64,000 bases of DNA from Iphinoe sp. HA4291-MV1 (GCA_019359415.1 JAHHHH010000001.1:186001-250000); one strand, 5' to 3'; counted from the stretch's first letter, positions 30,213 through 40,133 are shown. Translations and numbers: made by a program. Notes: generated by a model not told the origin, from the sequence alone.

Positions 30213-30639
30213 GAGATTGACATCCTCGCCGGCTTAGCTAATTCCGGTAAATCTCCAATAGCTTTTGCTACAAGCGCGGTAGTTGTCATGAATGCTCAAA
30301 TGAGAAAGCAAATAGGCATTTTGAGAAAGCAATCAGCCAATTTGCTTACGGAAAACACCAAAATGAATGCGTGAACTACTCAAATGAGAAAGCAAACGAG
30401 CATTTTGAGAAAGCAATCAGCTATTTTGCTTACGGAAAACACCAAAATGAATGCGTGAACTACTCAAATGAGAAAGCAAACGAGCATTTTGAGAAAGCAA
30501 TCAGCTATTTTGCTGATTGAACTTTCGCATCTGAGCTAGCGATCGCTACTTGCTCCAAAATATTTTGACCAATTGTATCATCTTTTGATTCTGAGTTCTG
30601 CGTTCTGACAACTGAGTTCTTCTTCAATGTACAATAAAA
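30213..30639. other. 427-base intergenic region with tandem repeat
   Basis: Between the LD-carboxypeptidase gene and tRNA-Gly. It contains the 84-base tandem repeat (30295-30514) and no credible gene. Confidence 0.7.
30295..30514. repeat. 84-base tandem repeat, about 2.6 copies
   Basis: The unit starts at CTCAAATGAGAAAGCAAA at 30295, 30379 and 30463, exactly 84 bases apart. The second and third copies are nearly identical; the first differs at a few bases. Each unit contains two related half-motifs (GAGAAAGCAA) and TTGCTTACGGAAAACACC. Confidence 0.9.
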
Positions 30640-30710
30640 GCGGATGATGGGACTCGAACCCACGACATTCAGCTTGGGAAGCTGACGTTCTACCACTGAA
30701 CTACACCCGC
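30640..30710 (-). tRNA. tRNA-Gly (CCC)
   Basis: 71 bases fold as a full cloverleaf: acceptor GCGGGTG/CATCCGC, D-stem GTTC/GAAC, anticodon stem TCAGC/GCTGA with loop TTCCCAA (anticodon CCC), and T-arm GTGGG-TTCGAGT-CCCAT. CCA is not encoded. Confidence 0.95.
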
Positions 30711-30765
30711 AAATAGCAGATATCCAAAATAAGGTTATCGGCTATTATATCATTATTTGTGCATT

Positions 30766-33700
30766 TTAATTAGCAGGTGGTAGATTTACGACTCCATTCT
30801 CTCGGACAATCTTACGTCTGTGTTTCTTGCCAAAGCCATATTTTGCTACATCTATAATCCAGCATTGGAAGTTGTCAACGTAAGAGAACAGTACTGGTAC
30901 TACCACGAGTGTCAGTAGGGTGGAAGTTGTAAAACCTCCGAGAATGGTGATGCCCATCGACTGGCGAACTTCCGCACCTGCGCCAATTCCTAATGCAAGG
31001 GGAAGGGTACCCGCGATCGTTGCGAAAGAAGTCATCAGAATTGGACGTAAACGAGACACTCCAGATTCTATCAACGCCTGACGTTGGGTTTTGCCTTCCT
31101 CAAGGTTAATAATCGTGTAATCCACCAAGAGAATAGAGTTTTTCGTCACAATCCCCATCAACAACACGATACCAATCAAAGCGTATATTCCTAAAGCTTT
31201 TTGTGCTAGCATCAAGGCTATCAGTGCGCCACCCAAACAGAAAGGTAACGCTGCCATAATCGTTAGGGGATGGAGAAAGTTGTTATATAACAGGACGAGA
31301 ATAGCATAAATACACATGAGTGCGAGTGCCAGTGCGCCCCCAAAGCGACTGAATATGTCAGACATAATCTTGGCATCACCTGAGTTTTGCAGCTTGACTT
31401 CTGGCGGCAAGTTTTGCAAGGCTGGGATCTGGTTTACGACTTTAAGTGCATCCCCTAAAGAAATGCCTTGCAAGTTTGCTTCCAAGGAAACTTGACGGGA
31501 ACGGTCATAGCGATTGATGGTTGCAGGACCACTGCCAAAACGGATATCTGCAACTGCCACAAGGGGAACCAAGTTACCATTTTGATTAGGAACTTGGAGA
31601 TTTTCAATCGTATTAATGTTTTGACGCGCTTTCGGGTCAATTTGCACGCGAATGGGGATTTGGCGGTCAGGAAGATTATATTTCGCCAAATTTGCATCGT
31701 TATCTCCTATTGTGGCAAGGGAGGCTGTACGAGCAATTGATTGCACCGTTACCCCCAAATCTGCTGCCCGTTGTGGATCGGGAATGACCAAAATTTCTGG
31801 TTTCACCAAACTCGCACTAGAAGACACTTCCACCAGTCCGGATACCGTCCTCATCTGCTTTTCGAGTGCATCTGCTGCTTGATTCAACGCTTCGGGGTTA
31901 TCACTCCGTAGGAGTATCGTTAAATCCTTACGACCACCAACAGAACCCGCACTTTGGAAACTAATTCTTGCTCCGGGAATTTGCTCAAACAGAGAACGTA
32001 CTTTTTGCTCAAACTCTAGTTGAGAAATTTTTCGCCCTTCTTCTTTTGATTTGAGTTTAACACTGAGCGTTGCAGAGTTGATCTCTTCTGTGGCTAGTAC
32101 GCTGACGACATTAGGATTTTGCTTAACAAAATTTGTCGCTTGAGTAACGACCTTGTTGGTATCTTCCAAGGTAGAACCCGGTGGAAGTTCTATAGAAATA
32201 ACGGAAATTCCAATGTCACTACTATCTACTAACCCTTTGGGAATCAAAGGAACAAGCATTAAACTGGCAACGAAGAAAGCAACAGCAATACCCAAAGTCG
32301 TCAACTTGTGACGTAACGCCCATTTAAGGAGGGATTTATAAGGTTGAAAGCGGCGACGGGAGTAGGACAAGGGGAGAGGGGGAGGGGGGGAGAGGGGGAA
32401 AAATTTTCCATTTTCTCCTTGTCCCTTTGGCTGCTTATCCTTGAGTAAATACGCGCCCATCATTGGCGTAATCATTCGCGCCACCAAGGTTGAGAAAATG
32501 GTGGAAACGGCAACAGTCACACCAAAGGGTTGGAAAAATTGACCAGGAACACCACCCATAAAAGCAACGGGCAGAAACACAGCAATAATCGTTGCTGCAC
32601 TGGCTATCACTGCCAAACCCACTTCATCAGACGAGTCAAAAGCAGCTTGCCAAGCAGATTTCCCCATTGCCATGTGCCGTTCCATGTTTTCAATTTCTAC
32701 AACGGCATCATCCACTAAGTTACCCACTGCTAGTGCTAATGCCAACAAGGTCATGTTATTGAGGGTGTAACCTAAGGCATACTGCACGGCAAAGGTAGGA
32801 ATCATCGACAGTGGTAACGCAACTGCTGTAATTAATGTTGCTCGCCAGTCACGTAAAAACAAGAGAATCACTATTACTGCTAGCACCGAAGCCTGAATTA
32901 ACTCATCTATAGTGCCTTGGTAAGATTTTTGGACAAAAGTTGCTCTGGTAAAAATTAATTCCAGCTTGACATCTGGAGGAAGTGTTTTTTGCAGTTGTTC
33001 TACCGCTACTTTCACTCCTTCTTCCACCGTCACCAGAACGCTACCAGTGCTACGTAACACCTGGAAAGCCACCACAGGCTGGTTATTCAGTCGTGCACTT
33101 TGGCGCACTTCAGCAAAACTATCCTCTACGGTACCTAAGCTAGATAAGGAGGCAGAACCACCGTTAGGTAAGACGATTTCATAGTTTTTTAAAATCTTTA
33201 CATTTGCAGCGCTGCCAAGGGTACGGATACTTTGTTCGCTACCGCCGATTTGGGCACGTCCGCCAGGTAAGTTAATGTTAGAAGCCCGTATTTGGTCGTT
33301 GACTTGGGTAGCAGTGATGCCTAGGGATTGTAAACGATCTGCACTGAGGTTGATTCGGATTTCTCGGTTCACACCTCCCACACGCTTAACTTGTGCCACT
33401 CCTTTGACAGCTAATAAAGCGCGGCTAATGGTTTGGTCAACGATGTTACTTAATTCCTCTACAGAACGTTTGTCAGATTTCACCACGTAGGTCATTATCG
33501 GACCCCCGGAAAATTCTATGCGTTGCACAATTGGGTCGTTAATGTCCTGTGGAAGGTTCTGGCGAATTTGTGCTATTGCGTTACGAACATCATTAGTGGC
33601 GCGATCGGTGTTTGTTCCCAACACAAAATTTATCGTGGTTGTCGAGACGCCATCGGTAACTGTTGAGCGAAGTTCATCGATATTACCCAACCCAGCAACA

Positions 33701-33915
33701 GCATCTTCAATTTTTTTTGTGACTTGGAACTCTAGTTCCGCAGGACCTGCTCCTGGTTGTGTCACTCTAACCTCGACTGTTGGAACATCAATATTTGGGT
33801 TCGTATCAATTCCCAAGGAAAGAAAGGAAAACCAACCCAATACAGTCAAAATTAAAAATAAAAGTATTGTTGGAACAGGTTTTTTGATCGACCAAGCTGA
33901 AATATTGGAGGACAT
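30766..33915 (-). CDS. RND-family efflux transporter (AcrB/HAE1-like)
   Basis: Inner-membrane proton-driven efflux pump, 1049 residues, normal length. The N-terminal helix (PVTILLFLILTVLGW-like) is followed by a porter domain, the second helix cluster (AVALPLSMIPTF, LALALAVGNLVDDAVVEIENMERH with the conserved acidic residues) and the second porter and helix set (GIVTKNSILLVDY, RPILMTSFATIAGTLPLALG). An in-frame proline-, glycine- and lysine-rich insert of about 25 residues (32346-32440) splits the cytoplasmic loop before QPYKSLLKWALRHK and looks repeat-derived. The adaptor gene lies directly upstream on the same strand, giving a two-gene operon. No TolC-like gene is present here, so an outer-membrane channel must be encoded elsewhere. 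Confidence 0.95.
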   Translation of the reverse strand: MSSNISAWSIKKPVPTILLFLILTVLGWFSFLSLGIDTNPNIDVPTVEVRVTQPGAGPAELEFQVTKKIEDAVAGLGNIDELRSTVTDGVSTTTINFVLGTNTDRATNDVRNAIAQIRQNLPQDINDPIVQRIEFSGGPIMTYVVKSDKRSVEELSNIVDQTISRALLAVKGVAQVKRVGGVNREIRINLSADRLQSLGITATQVNDQIRASNINLPGGRAQIGGSEQSIRTLGSAANVKILKNYEIVLPNGGSASLSSLGTVEDSFAEVRQSARLNNQPVVAFQVLRSTGSVLVTVEEGVKVAVEQLQKTLPPDVKLELIFTRATFVQKSYQGTIDELIQASVLAVIVILLFLRDWRATLITAVALPLSMIPTFAVQYALGYTLNNMTLLALALAVGNLVDDAVVEIENMERHMAMGKSAWQAAFDSSDEVGLAVIASAATIIAVFLPVAFMGGVPGQFFQPFGVTVAVSTIFSTLVARMITPMMGAYLLKDKQPKGQGENGKFFPLSPPPPLPLSYSRRRFQPYKSLLKWALRHKLTTLGIAVAFFVASLMLVPLIPKGLVDSSDIGISVISIELPPGSTLEDTNKVVTQATNFVKQNPNVVSVLATEEINSATLSVKLKSKEEGRKISQLEFEQKVRSLFEQIPGARISFQSAGSVGGRKDLTILLRSDNPEALNQAADALEKQMRTVSGLVEVSSSASLVKPEILVIPDPQRAADLGVTVQSIARTASLATIGDNDANLAKYNLPDRQIPIRVQIDPKARQNINTIENLQVPNQNGNLVPLVAVADIRFGSGPATINRYDRSRQVSLEANLQGISLGDALKVVNQIPALQNLPPEVKLQNSGDAKIMSDIFSRFGGALALALMCIYAILVLLYNNFLHPLTIMAALPFCLGGALIALMLAQKALGIYALIGIVLLMGIVTKNSILLVDYTIINLEEGKTQRQALIESGVSRLRPILMTSFATIAGTLPLALGIGAGAEVRQSMGITILGGFTTSTLLTLVVVPVLFSYVDNFQCWIIDVAKYGFGKKHRRKIVRENGVVNLPPAN

Positions 33916-33960
33916 GCAATCAGTTATGAGTTATGAATTAAGAATCAAAAGTTCAGAGTT

Positions 33961-34004
33961 GCTATTGACTAGTGACTAGTGACTAGTGACTATTGACTAT
34001 TGAC
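33961..34004. repeat. Short tandem repeat GTGACTA/TTGACTA
   Basis: About six copies of a 7-base unit between the RND pump and the adaptor, overlapping the adaptor's last codons and supplying its stop codon. Confidence 0.8.
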
Positions 34005-35531
34005 AACTCGTACTTTTTCACCATCTTTGAGATATCCAGCACCGTCAACGACTACACGTAGACGATAGTAAGGTACTTGCTGTGAGGTATTGCCCAGTTG
34101 CAATCCACTTTTTATTTCCACTCTGCCACCAACAAGAATTTCTCCTAGTTCTACTTTCTGAGCGCGAACTGTGTCTACACCCGATAGGATGAAGACAATC
34201 GCACTCCCATCTGGTTGAGGCAGCACAGCTTTTTGGGGTACTGCTAAACCTGTTGTGATTACAGTAGTAATCGCAGCACGAGCAAACATTCCTGGTTTCA
34301 GTAAACTTGTTGCTGGTAAGTCGATTTTTACCGTCGCCTCACGTTTTTGCTGATTTACCAGAGGTTCTATCTCTCTAACTCGTCCTTGCAACTTCACGCG
34401 GTTATCAACATCAGAGGTAACTTGCACAGATGCACCAGCTTTGACCTGTGTCAACTGAACTTCAGGAACCTGTGCCTGCAACTCCAGTTTCCCATCCTGA
34501 ATAATCGAAAATAGCTTTTGTGTCCCACCAACTACAGTCGTTATCTGTGTTTGCGGTGGTACACCCGTGACATCTCCCACTCTTGCCAGTTTCTCCGCCA
34601 CAACACCCGAAACTGAAGCACGAACTAATGTTTGTCTCAGCTGAGTTTTCAGTTGTTCCATCTTGGCGGTACTACTTTTGACACTTGCTTGGGCACTACC
34701 AATATTTGCTTGGGCAATCTTGACACTTGCTTGGGCACTACCAATATTCGCTTGAGCACTACTAACATTAGCTTCGGCGCTCTTGATATTTGCTTGGGCA
34801 AGGCGCACTGCTTCTGTTGCTGTGGCTAAATTTGTGGTAGCAGTATCCAACTGTTGTTGGCTAATCGCTCCTTGAGATACAAGTCCTTGAGTGCGTTGGA
34901 AATTGATTTGCGCCTCTCGTAACTTAGCTTGCGCTTGAGCCAAATCTGCTTGTTTTTGCTGGACGATCGCCTGATTTGATACCACAGATGCCTGAGAGGA
35001 AGTCATAACTGCTTGCTTTGAAGCAACATCTGCCTGCTTTGAAGTGACATCTGCCTGCTTTGCTTCCACATCCGCTTTTGCTTGCCTAATTTGGTCTTGC
35101 AGTAAAGAATCATCCAGCACAGCCATCACTTGACCTGCTTTGACAAAATCTCCTACATTGACAAGAATTTTTTTGATCTGCAAGCCGTTCGCTTGAGGCA
35201 AAACTGGAGTCAAATCGCGTGCTGCAACAGTCCCTGTTGTGCTAAGGGTTTGCGCAACACGAGTCGTTTCTACAGGGGCGACGGTGACTGTCATCGTCGG
35301 TGCAGCTTTTTGTGCTGGTTGATTTTCAGCCACTGTCATTTTTTCAGATACACGGTGATTCAGTACACGCATGACTCCAAAGGCAATACCACCTCCCAAG
35401 ACAATACCAATGAACAGTGGTATCAGCCATGAATGTTGCTTTCTATACACTCTTTTTTTCTGCCAGTTAGCATCTTCATCAAATGCCACTGGTTCTTGCA
35501 CCTCTAGTTCTGAAAAACTTTCCTCTCCCAC
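33990..35531 (-). CDS. RND efflux periplasmic adaptor (membrane fusion protein)
   Basis: 513 residues. A cytoplasmic tail and one transmembrane helix (SWLIPLFIGIVLGGGIAFGVM) lead to a lipoyl half-domain (LPQANGLQIKKILVNVGDFVKAG). A long alpha-hairpin made of repeating units (ADVTSKQ, SAQANIGSAQASVK) spans about residues 130-290, followed by the second lipoyl half, a beta-barrel and a membrane-proximal domain. It links the RND pump to an outer-membrane channel. The start is GTG at 35531, decided by a GGAGG seven bases upstream. The last codons and the TAG lie in a GACTAGT/GACTATT tandem repeat (33961-34004), so the C-terminus has probably been set by the repeat. Confidence 0.94.
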   Translation of the reverse strand: MGEESFSELEVQEPVAFDEDANWQKKRVYRKQHSWLIPLFIGIVLGGGIAFGVMRVLNHRVSEKMTVAENQPAQKAAPTMTVTVAPVETTRVAQTLSTTGTVAARDLTPVLPQANGLQIKKILVNVGDFVKAGQVMAVLDDSLLQDQIRQAKADVEAKQADVTSKQADVASKQAVMTSSQASVVSNQAIVQQKQADLAQAQAKLREAQINFQRTQGLVSQGAISQQQLDTATTNLATATEAVRLAQANIKSAEANVSSAQANIGSAQASVKIAQANIGSAQASVKSSTAKMEQLKTQLRQTLVRASVSGVVAEKLARVGDVTGVPPQTQITTVVGGTQKLFSIIQDGKLELQAQVPEVQLTQVKAGASVQVTSDVDNRVKLQGRVREIEPLVNQQKREATVKIDLPATSLLKPGMFARAAITTVITTGLAVPQKAVLPQPDGSAIVFILSGVDTVRAQKVELGEILVGGRVEIKSGLQLGNTSQQVPYYRLRVVVDGAGYLKDGEKVRVVNSQ

Positions 35532-35953
35532 AGTTATGCCTCCACTCTCCCAACCACCATTAGGCAGTTGTGCTTAAGAAAGTTTGAAATTGATACTGTA
35601 CATTAACTATGACGTATTTTTATGACGCAGGTTCTAACATTCCTCAAATCTACCCATGACTTTCGTCATGATTTTACCAAGATAGGGCATTCGTGAGAGG
35701 TTAAAGTAATTGCACTTTTGTCAAGAGGGTACGGGAAAAGGGGATAAATCCAATTTGGAGACTGGCTTTCGCAGCGTTTTGACTACTCCTAAATCAACCT
35801 CTCATGGATGAAGATAGGGAGAAGCTTCCTTGATAGGATGAACAGTTATAAGGAATTATTTGCCTTGTTCTAAGTACTCCAACAACCACCAAAAGTATGC
35901 AAATTTGAGATAAAGCGATGATAAATAATTTGGTATACAACTGAGTCACTAAT
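35532..35953. other. 422-base divergent intergenic region
   Basis: Between the efflux operon and the HD-domain gene. It shares a segment at about 35687-35725 (CGTGAGAGG..TAA..GCACTTTTGTCAA) with 46562-46600, an interspersed repeat of unknown type. No gene seen; promoters of both flanking genes should lie here. Confidence 0.55.
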
Positions 35954-36829
35954 ATGTTTAATGCAACTGAAATCTTGATTGATGCGTTTGTAGCTCAAAT
36001 CCGCGAAGGCTACCGTCGTACCTATGGCTGTTTCAAAAACGATTATCGAGATATTATAGCTTGGGCAGGTAACATGGCATTAGAAAATATTGCTAATAGT
36101 GATGCCCTTTATCATAATGTAGAACATTCTATTCTAGTCACTTTGGTTGGACAAGAAATTTTACGCGGCAAACATATCCGTGAAGGAGGTGTTTCTAGTG
36201 AAGACTGGTTACATTTCATTATATCCTTAGTGTGTCACGATATTGGTTATGTCAAAGGAGTTTGCCGACAAGATCGAGAGGACGAAGATTTGTACGCCAC
36301 TGGTAAAGATGGGAACATGATTCCTCTACCTCCTGGAGCTTCTGATGCTAGTCTCACACCGTATCATGTTGATCGAGCAAAACTCTTTATTGATGAGCGT
36401 TTTGGCGGTCACAAATTGATAGATTCAGAGGTGATTAAGAGCAATATTGAATTGACTCGCTTTCCAGTACCAGCTGCAGAAGACCACCAAGAGACAAATA
36501 ATTTTGCAGGTTTAGTGCGTGCTGCTGATTTGATTGGACAATTGAGTGACCCGCGTTACTTAAAGAAGATTACCTCTTTATTCTACGAGTTTGAAGAGAC
36601 TGGAACGAATAAGGTGTTGGGTTATCAAAACCCTGGCGACTTACGCAAGAACTATGCCAAGTTCTACTGGAATGTTGTTTATCCTTATACCAAGGATGGA
36701 TTGCGCTACCTTTCGCTAACACAGCAAGGAAAGCAAATTATTGCTAATCTCTACTCAAACGTATTTGTTGTAGAACACGAAAAACCTCAGGAAGAACCCT
36801 TGTATCTCGTTGAAAAACTCCGTGCTTAA
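35954..36829 (+). CDS. HD-domain metal-dependent phosphohydrolase
   Basis: 291-residue protein with the HD superfamily metal set: His in ALYHNVEHS, the HD pair in VCHDIGYVKG, and a later Asp in VRAADLIGQLSD. This arrangement is that of HDc/PDEase-like phosphohydrolases; the substrate is unknown. The protein is typical of cyanobacteria, with a hydrophilic C-terminus. It is followed after two bases by a 41-codon frame and then by the ABC permease gene, all on the plus strand, so co-transcription is plausible. Confidence 0.88.
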   Translation: MFNATEILIDAFVAQIREGYRRTYGCFKNDYRDIIAWAGNMALENIANSDALYHNVEHSILVTLVGQEILRGKHIREGGVSSEDWLHFIISLVCHDIGYVKGVCRQDREDEDLYATGKDGNMIPLPPGASDASLTPYHVDRAKLFIDERFGGHKLIDSEVIKSNIELTRFPVPAAEDHQETNNFAGLVRAADLIGQLSDPRYLKKITSLFYEFEETGTNKVLGYQNPGDLRKNYAKFYWNVVYPYTKDGLRYLSLTQQGKQIIANLYSNVFVVEHEKPQEEPLYLVEKLRA

Positions 36830-36831
36830 AG

Positions 36832-36957
36832 ATGAATAATTATAAATTGACATATCAGCCAGTGCTAGTAGGTTTTGTCAGCGTTGAAGATATTGAGCGC
36901 TGGCAAAAAATGCAAAAACTTTTAGAAGTAGAACGAATGCACCACTATAATTTATAA
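36832..36957 (+). CDS. Small protein of 41 residues between HD gene and permease
   Basis: The ATG follows the HD gene's stop by two bases, and the frame runs MNNYKLTYQPVLVGFVSVE to ...ERMHHYNL and TAA at 36955-36957. Composition is that of a folded charged peptide with an amphipathic C-terminal helix, not of a repeat. It could be a coupled small protein or a fragment. No family recognised. Confidence 0.45.
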   Translation: MNNYKLTYQPVLVGFVSVEDIERWQKMQKLLEVERMHHYNL

Positions 36958-36990
36958 TTCATAATTTACAGCTTATAACTTGTAACTCTT

Positions 36991-38109
36991 ATGAATTGGT
37001 GGCATCGACTCAAGAAAAATCCTTTGGCAAGATTTGGGGCTATTCTACTCTTAGTTTTCTATGTGGCGGTTATTGCAGCTGACTTTGTTGCCCCTTACAA
37101 CCCTTACGCTTCACAACAAAATGGTTCTCTATTACCACCAACTCGTGTTTACTGGGTTTCTAAACAGTCAGGACAGTTTATTGGTCCTCACATTTATCCA
37201 ACAACTCAGGGAGACACAAATATAGAAACGGGCGATCGCCAAATCATTGTAGATTATAAAAAGTCAAATCCCTTGAGGTTGTTTGTCAAAGGACCAGAAT
37301 ATCGTCTGTTTCAGCTGAATTTACCTTTACCTCCAAAATGGGACGAGGTAGAAATATTTGGTGGTATCCCGCTAAACATACATTTGTTTGGTGCTGTCGG
37401 TGACGCAAAGTATAACCTTTTAGGTACAGATGACCAAGGTCGAGATCAACTCAGTCGCTTGCTGCATGGTGGTCGTATAAGTCTATTCATCGGTATTATC
37501 GGAGTTGCCCTGACTTTTCCCTTAGGGATGTTGGTTGGAGGAATTTCTGGCTATTTCGGTGGCTGGACTGACAGCATTATTATGCGCCTCAGCGAAGTGC
37601 TCATGACTTTTCCTAGTATTTATCTTTTGGTAACCTTGGGTGCTGTATTACCGCCAGGGTTATCCAGTACAGAACGTTTTTTGCTGATTATTGCGATTAC
37701 TTCGTTCATCAGCTGGGCTGGATTAGCACGAGTCATTCGTGGACAAGTCCTCTCCATTAAAGAGCGGGAATACGTTCAAGCAGCAAAAGCGATGGGTGGC
37801 AATCCGTTATACATTATCATCCGTCACGTATTACCGCAAACCGCTACTTATATAATTATCTCTGCTACGCTTGCCGTTCCTAGCTTTATTGCAGCAGAAG
37901 CGATACTCAGTCTCATTGGATTAGGAATTCAACAACCAGATCCTTCATGGGGTAATATGTTATCTCTTGCGACCAACGCTTCAATTTTAGTATTGCAACC
38001 TTGGCTGATCTGGCCTCCAGCTGTGTTGATTATTCTCACGGTGTTGGCTTTCAACCTGCTGGGTGATGGGCTAAGGGATGCGTTAGATCCGCGCAGTTTG
38101 CAGAGGTAG
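36991..38109 (+). CDS. ABC transporter permease, OppC/DppC type
   Basis: Inner-membrane permease of 372 residues for a peptide-, nickel- or oligosaccharide-type importer. The N-terminal helix (FGAILLLVFYVAVIAADFVAP) is followed by a long periplasmic region of about 110 residues, the NLLGTDDQGRDQLSRLLHGGR motif, and five helices. The EAA loop REYVQAAKAMGGNPLYIIIRHVLP contacts the ATPase. The C-terminus (LLGDGLRDALDPR) is typical. The cognate permease B, binding protein and ATPases are not in the window, as is common for dispersed cyanobacterial transporter genes. Confidence 0.92.
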   Translation: MNWWHRLKKNPLARFGAILLLVFYVAVIAADFVAPYNPYASQQNGSLLPPTRVYWVSKQSGQFIGPHIYPTTQGDTNIETGDRQIIVDYKKSNPLRLFVKGPEYRLFQLNLPLPPKWDEVEIFGGIPLNIHLFGAVGDAKYNLLGTDDQGRDQLSRLLHGGRISLFIGIIGVALTFPLGMLVGGISGYFGGWTDSIIMRLSEVLMTFPSIYLLVTLGAVLPPGLSSTERFLLIIAITSFISWAGLARVIRGQVLSIKEREYVQAAKAMGGNPLYIIIRHVLPQTATYIIISATLAVPSFIAAEAILSLIGLGIQQPDPSWGNMLSLATNASILVLQPWLIWPPAVLIILTVLAFNLLGDGLRDALDPRSLQR

Positions 38110-38444
38110 GGAGTATTCCCAAGTTATCAAAAGGGGTATAAGGAGGTAAGGGTATAGGGGTGTAGGGGAACCCCATCATTAACAATTCAAAATTCAAAGT
38201 TCAAAATTCAAAATTCAAAAAACTCTTTATTTTGAATTTTGAAATTCCCGTAAGCGCAAAGCGTGCTCGCTTTGCGCTTACGGAACTAAGTATCCCATCT
38301 CTTACACCCCTACACCCCTACATCCGCCGCTTGTGGTGAGTGTAGGCAATACGGTTCGGATAAGCACGCTTGACACAAACCCGGTTTCTTTAAGAAACCG
38401 GGTTTCTGACGCAGCGCATTTGATGTTTAATTATGTCTTCCTAC
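38110..38444. other. 335-base intergenic region with heptamer repeats and a hairpin element
   Basis: Convergent gap between permease and symporter. It contains AATTCAAA heptamers (about 38178-38250), a GC-rich palindrome (about 38250-38285) and the MITE-like hairpin from 38347. The hairpin could end transcription from both sides. Confidence 0.7.
38347..38407. mobile_element. Truncated copy of the CCCGGTTTCTT hairpin MITE
   Basis: The left end CAATACGGTTCGGATAAG resembles the left end of the complete element at 41282-41373. The same internal palindrome AAACCCGGTTTCTT/AAGAAACCGGGTTT is present (38377-38405). The right terminal repeat is missing. Confidence 0.7.
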
Positions 38445-40124
38445 TTAATGCACAGTCCTAATTGGTTGTGTGTCGTCAATATCCGGACTGCGTAAATTCT
38501 CCACCAGCGCCTGAATTTCTGCTGGAGGAGGTGCTGTCAGACGTGATACCACAAGGGTAACAATTAAGTTTAGCACCATACCCACAGTACCAATTCCTTC
38601 AGCAGAAACCCCAAAGAACCAAGGTGGCATACCCCCGAACTTAACGCCTACAATGTATGCGCAGGTGAAGATTAAACCTGTCAGCATACCAGCGATCGCT
38701 CCTTCTTTATTGGTACGTTTGTCGAAGATCCCAAGGAAGATAACTGGGAAGAAGCTAGAGGCGGCTAATCCAAAGGCAAAAGCCACAACCTCACCGACAA
38801 ACCCTGGTGGATTCACCCCAAAGTATCCAGCCACAACAAGGGACAAACCTACCATCAAACGTCCGACAAATAGCCGTTTTTGTTCTGATGCTCCCGGATC
38901 AACGATGCGGTAGTAGACATCGTGAGCTATGGAACTAGAAATGACCAGTAATAGCCCTGATGCTGTAGACAAAGCGGCTGCCAATCCACCAGCCGCTACC
39001 AAAGCAATGACCCAAGGAGCCAGTTTAGCAATTTCTGGAGTCGCAAGTACAATGATGTCTCGGTCAATCGTAATCTCATTCGTGTCTTTTTTTGGAGTTA
39101 ACTGTAGCCGTCCGTCACCGTTTTTATCTTCAAAGGTCAGTAGTTTAGTGTGTTCCCACTTGTTTGCCCAGTCTAACTGCCGCACTTCCTCAACTGTATG
39201 ATTGTGTAAGGAATTAATCAAGTTGTAACGGGCAAACATGGAGAGGGCTGGAGCTGTAGTATACAAAATGGCGATGAATAACAGTGCCCAACCAGCAGAA
39301 AACCGAGCGGAACGCACGTCCGGAACTGTATAAAAGCGTACAATTACATGGGGTAATCCGGCGGTCCCCACCATCAAGGCAATAGTGACGAACAGCACAT
39401 CTAGCATGGGCTTGTTGACAAATGCTTGAGTATACTCTGCAAACCCAAGGTCAACCTGAATTTGGTTGAGCTTGTCAGTAATGTCACTAAAAGTAAATGC
39501 AAACTGGGGAATGGGGTTACCTGTGAGCAATACAGCAATTGCGATCGCTGGAATCAGGTAAGCAATAATTAAGATGACGTACTGTGCTACCTGTGTCCAA
39601 GTGATGCCTTTCATACCGCCCAGCACAGCAAAAAAGCCCACAATGACCATACCGATGATGACGCCTGTGTTAATATCTACCTGTAGGAAGCGGCTGAAAA
39701 CAATGCCGACACCCCGCATTTGTCCAGCAACATAGGTTAGGGAGACAAAAATGGCTGCCACAACTGCTACCAGACGGGCTATGTTGGAGTAGTAGCGATC
39801 GCCCACAAAATCGGGCACTGTGTACTTACCAAACTTGCGGAGGTAAGGAGCCAGCAAAAGTGCCAGCAGTACGTAACCTCCAGTCCAACCCATCAAATAA
39901 ATAGAGCCGTCGTAGCCCATAAAACTAATCAGCCCCGCCATTGAAATGAAAGAGGCTGCAGACATCCAATCAGCAGCAGTCGCAGCGCCATTCGCAATAG
40001 AGGGAATTCCTTGATCCGCTACAAAAAAGCCCTTACTATCTTTGACTCGTGATTGCCAACCAATGTAGAGGTATACCAGAAAGGAAAGTCCAACTATTAA
40101 AATAGTCCAAATTTCAACTGACAC
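38445..40124 (-). CDS. Sodium:solute symporter (SSS family, ActP/VC_2705-like)
   Basis: 559-residue integral membrane cotransporter with about 13 helices. The N-terminal region (FFVADQGIPSIANGAATAADWMSAASFISMAGLI) and GGMKGITWTQVAQYVILIIAYLIPAIAIAV carry the SSS signatures, and the GLAAALSTASGLLLVISSSIAHDVYY segment carries the sodium-site serines. A hydrophilic insertion (about residues 310-350, with DKNGDGRLQL resembling an EF-hand-type loop) sits between helices. The start is GTG at 40124 with GAGG eight bases upstream. It follows the DUF4212 gene by nine bases, the usual two-gene arrangement of this subfamily. The substrate is probably a short carboxylate, by family. Confidence 0.93.
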   Translation of the reverse strand: MSVEIWTILIVGLSFLVYLYIGWQSRVKDSKGFFVADQGIPSIANGAATAADWMSAASFISMAGLISFMGYDGSIYLMGWTGGYVLLALLLAPYLRKFGKYTVPDFVGDRYYSNIARLVAVVAAIFVSLTYVAGQMRGVGIVFSRFLQVDINTGVIIGMVIVGFFAVLGGMKGITWTQVAQYVILIIAYLIPAIAIAVLLTGNPIPQFAFTFSDITDKLNQIQVDLGFAEYTQAFVNKPMLDVLFVTIALMVGTAGLPHVIVRFYTVPDVRSARFSAGWALLFIAILYTTAPALSMFARYNLINSLHNHTVEEVRQLDWANKWEHTKLLTFEDKNGDGRLQLTPKKDTNEITIDRDIIVLATPEIAKLAPWVIALVAAGGLAAALSTASGLLLVISSSIAHDVYYRIVDPGASEQKRLFVGRLMVGLSLVVAGYFGVNPPGFVGEVVAFAFGLAASSFFPVIFLGIFDKRTNKEGAIAGMLTGLIFTCAYIVGVKFGGMPPWFFGVSAEGIGTVGMVLNLIVTLVVSRLTAPPPAEIQALVENLRSPDIDDTQPIRTVH

Positions 40125-40133
40125 AGCTTTTCC

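Noticed and set aside
30295-30514. Possible CRISPR array
   Set aside because: The entire 84-base unit is repeated, including what would be spacers.
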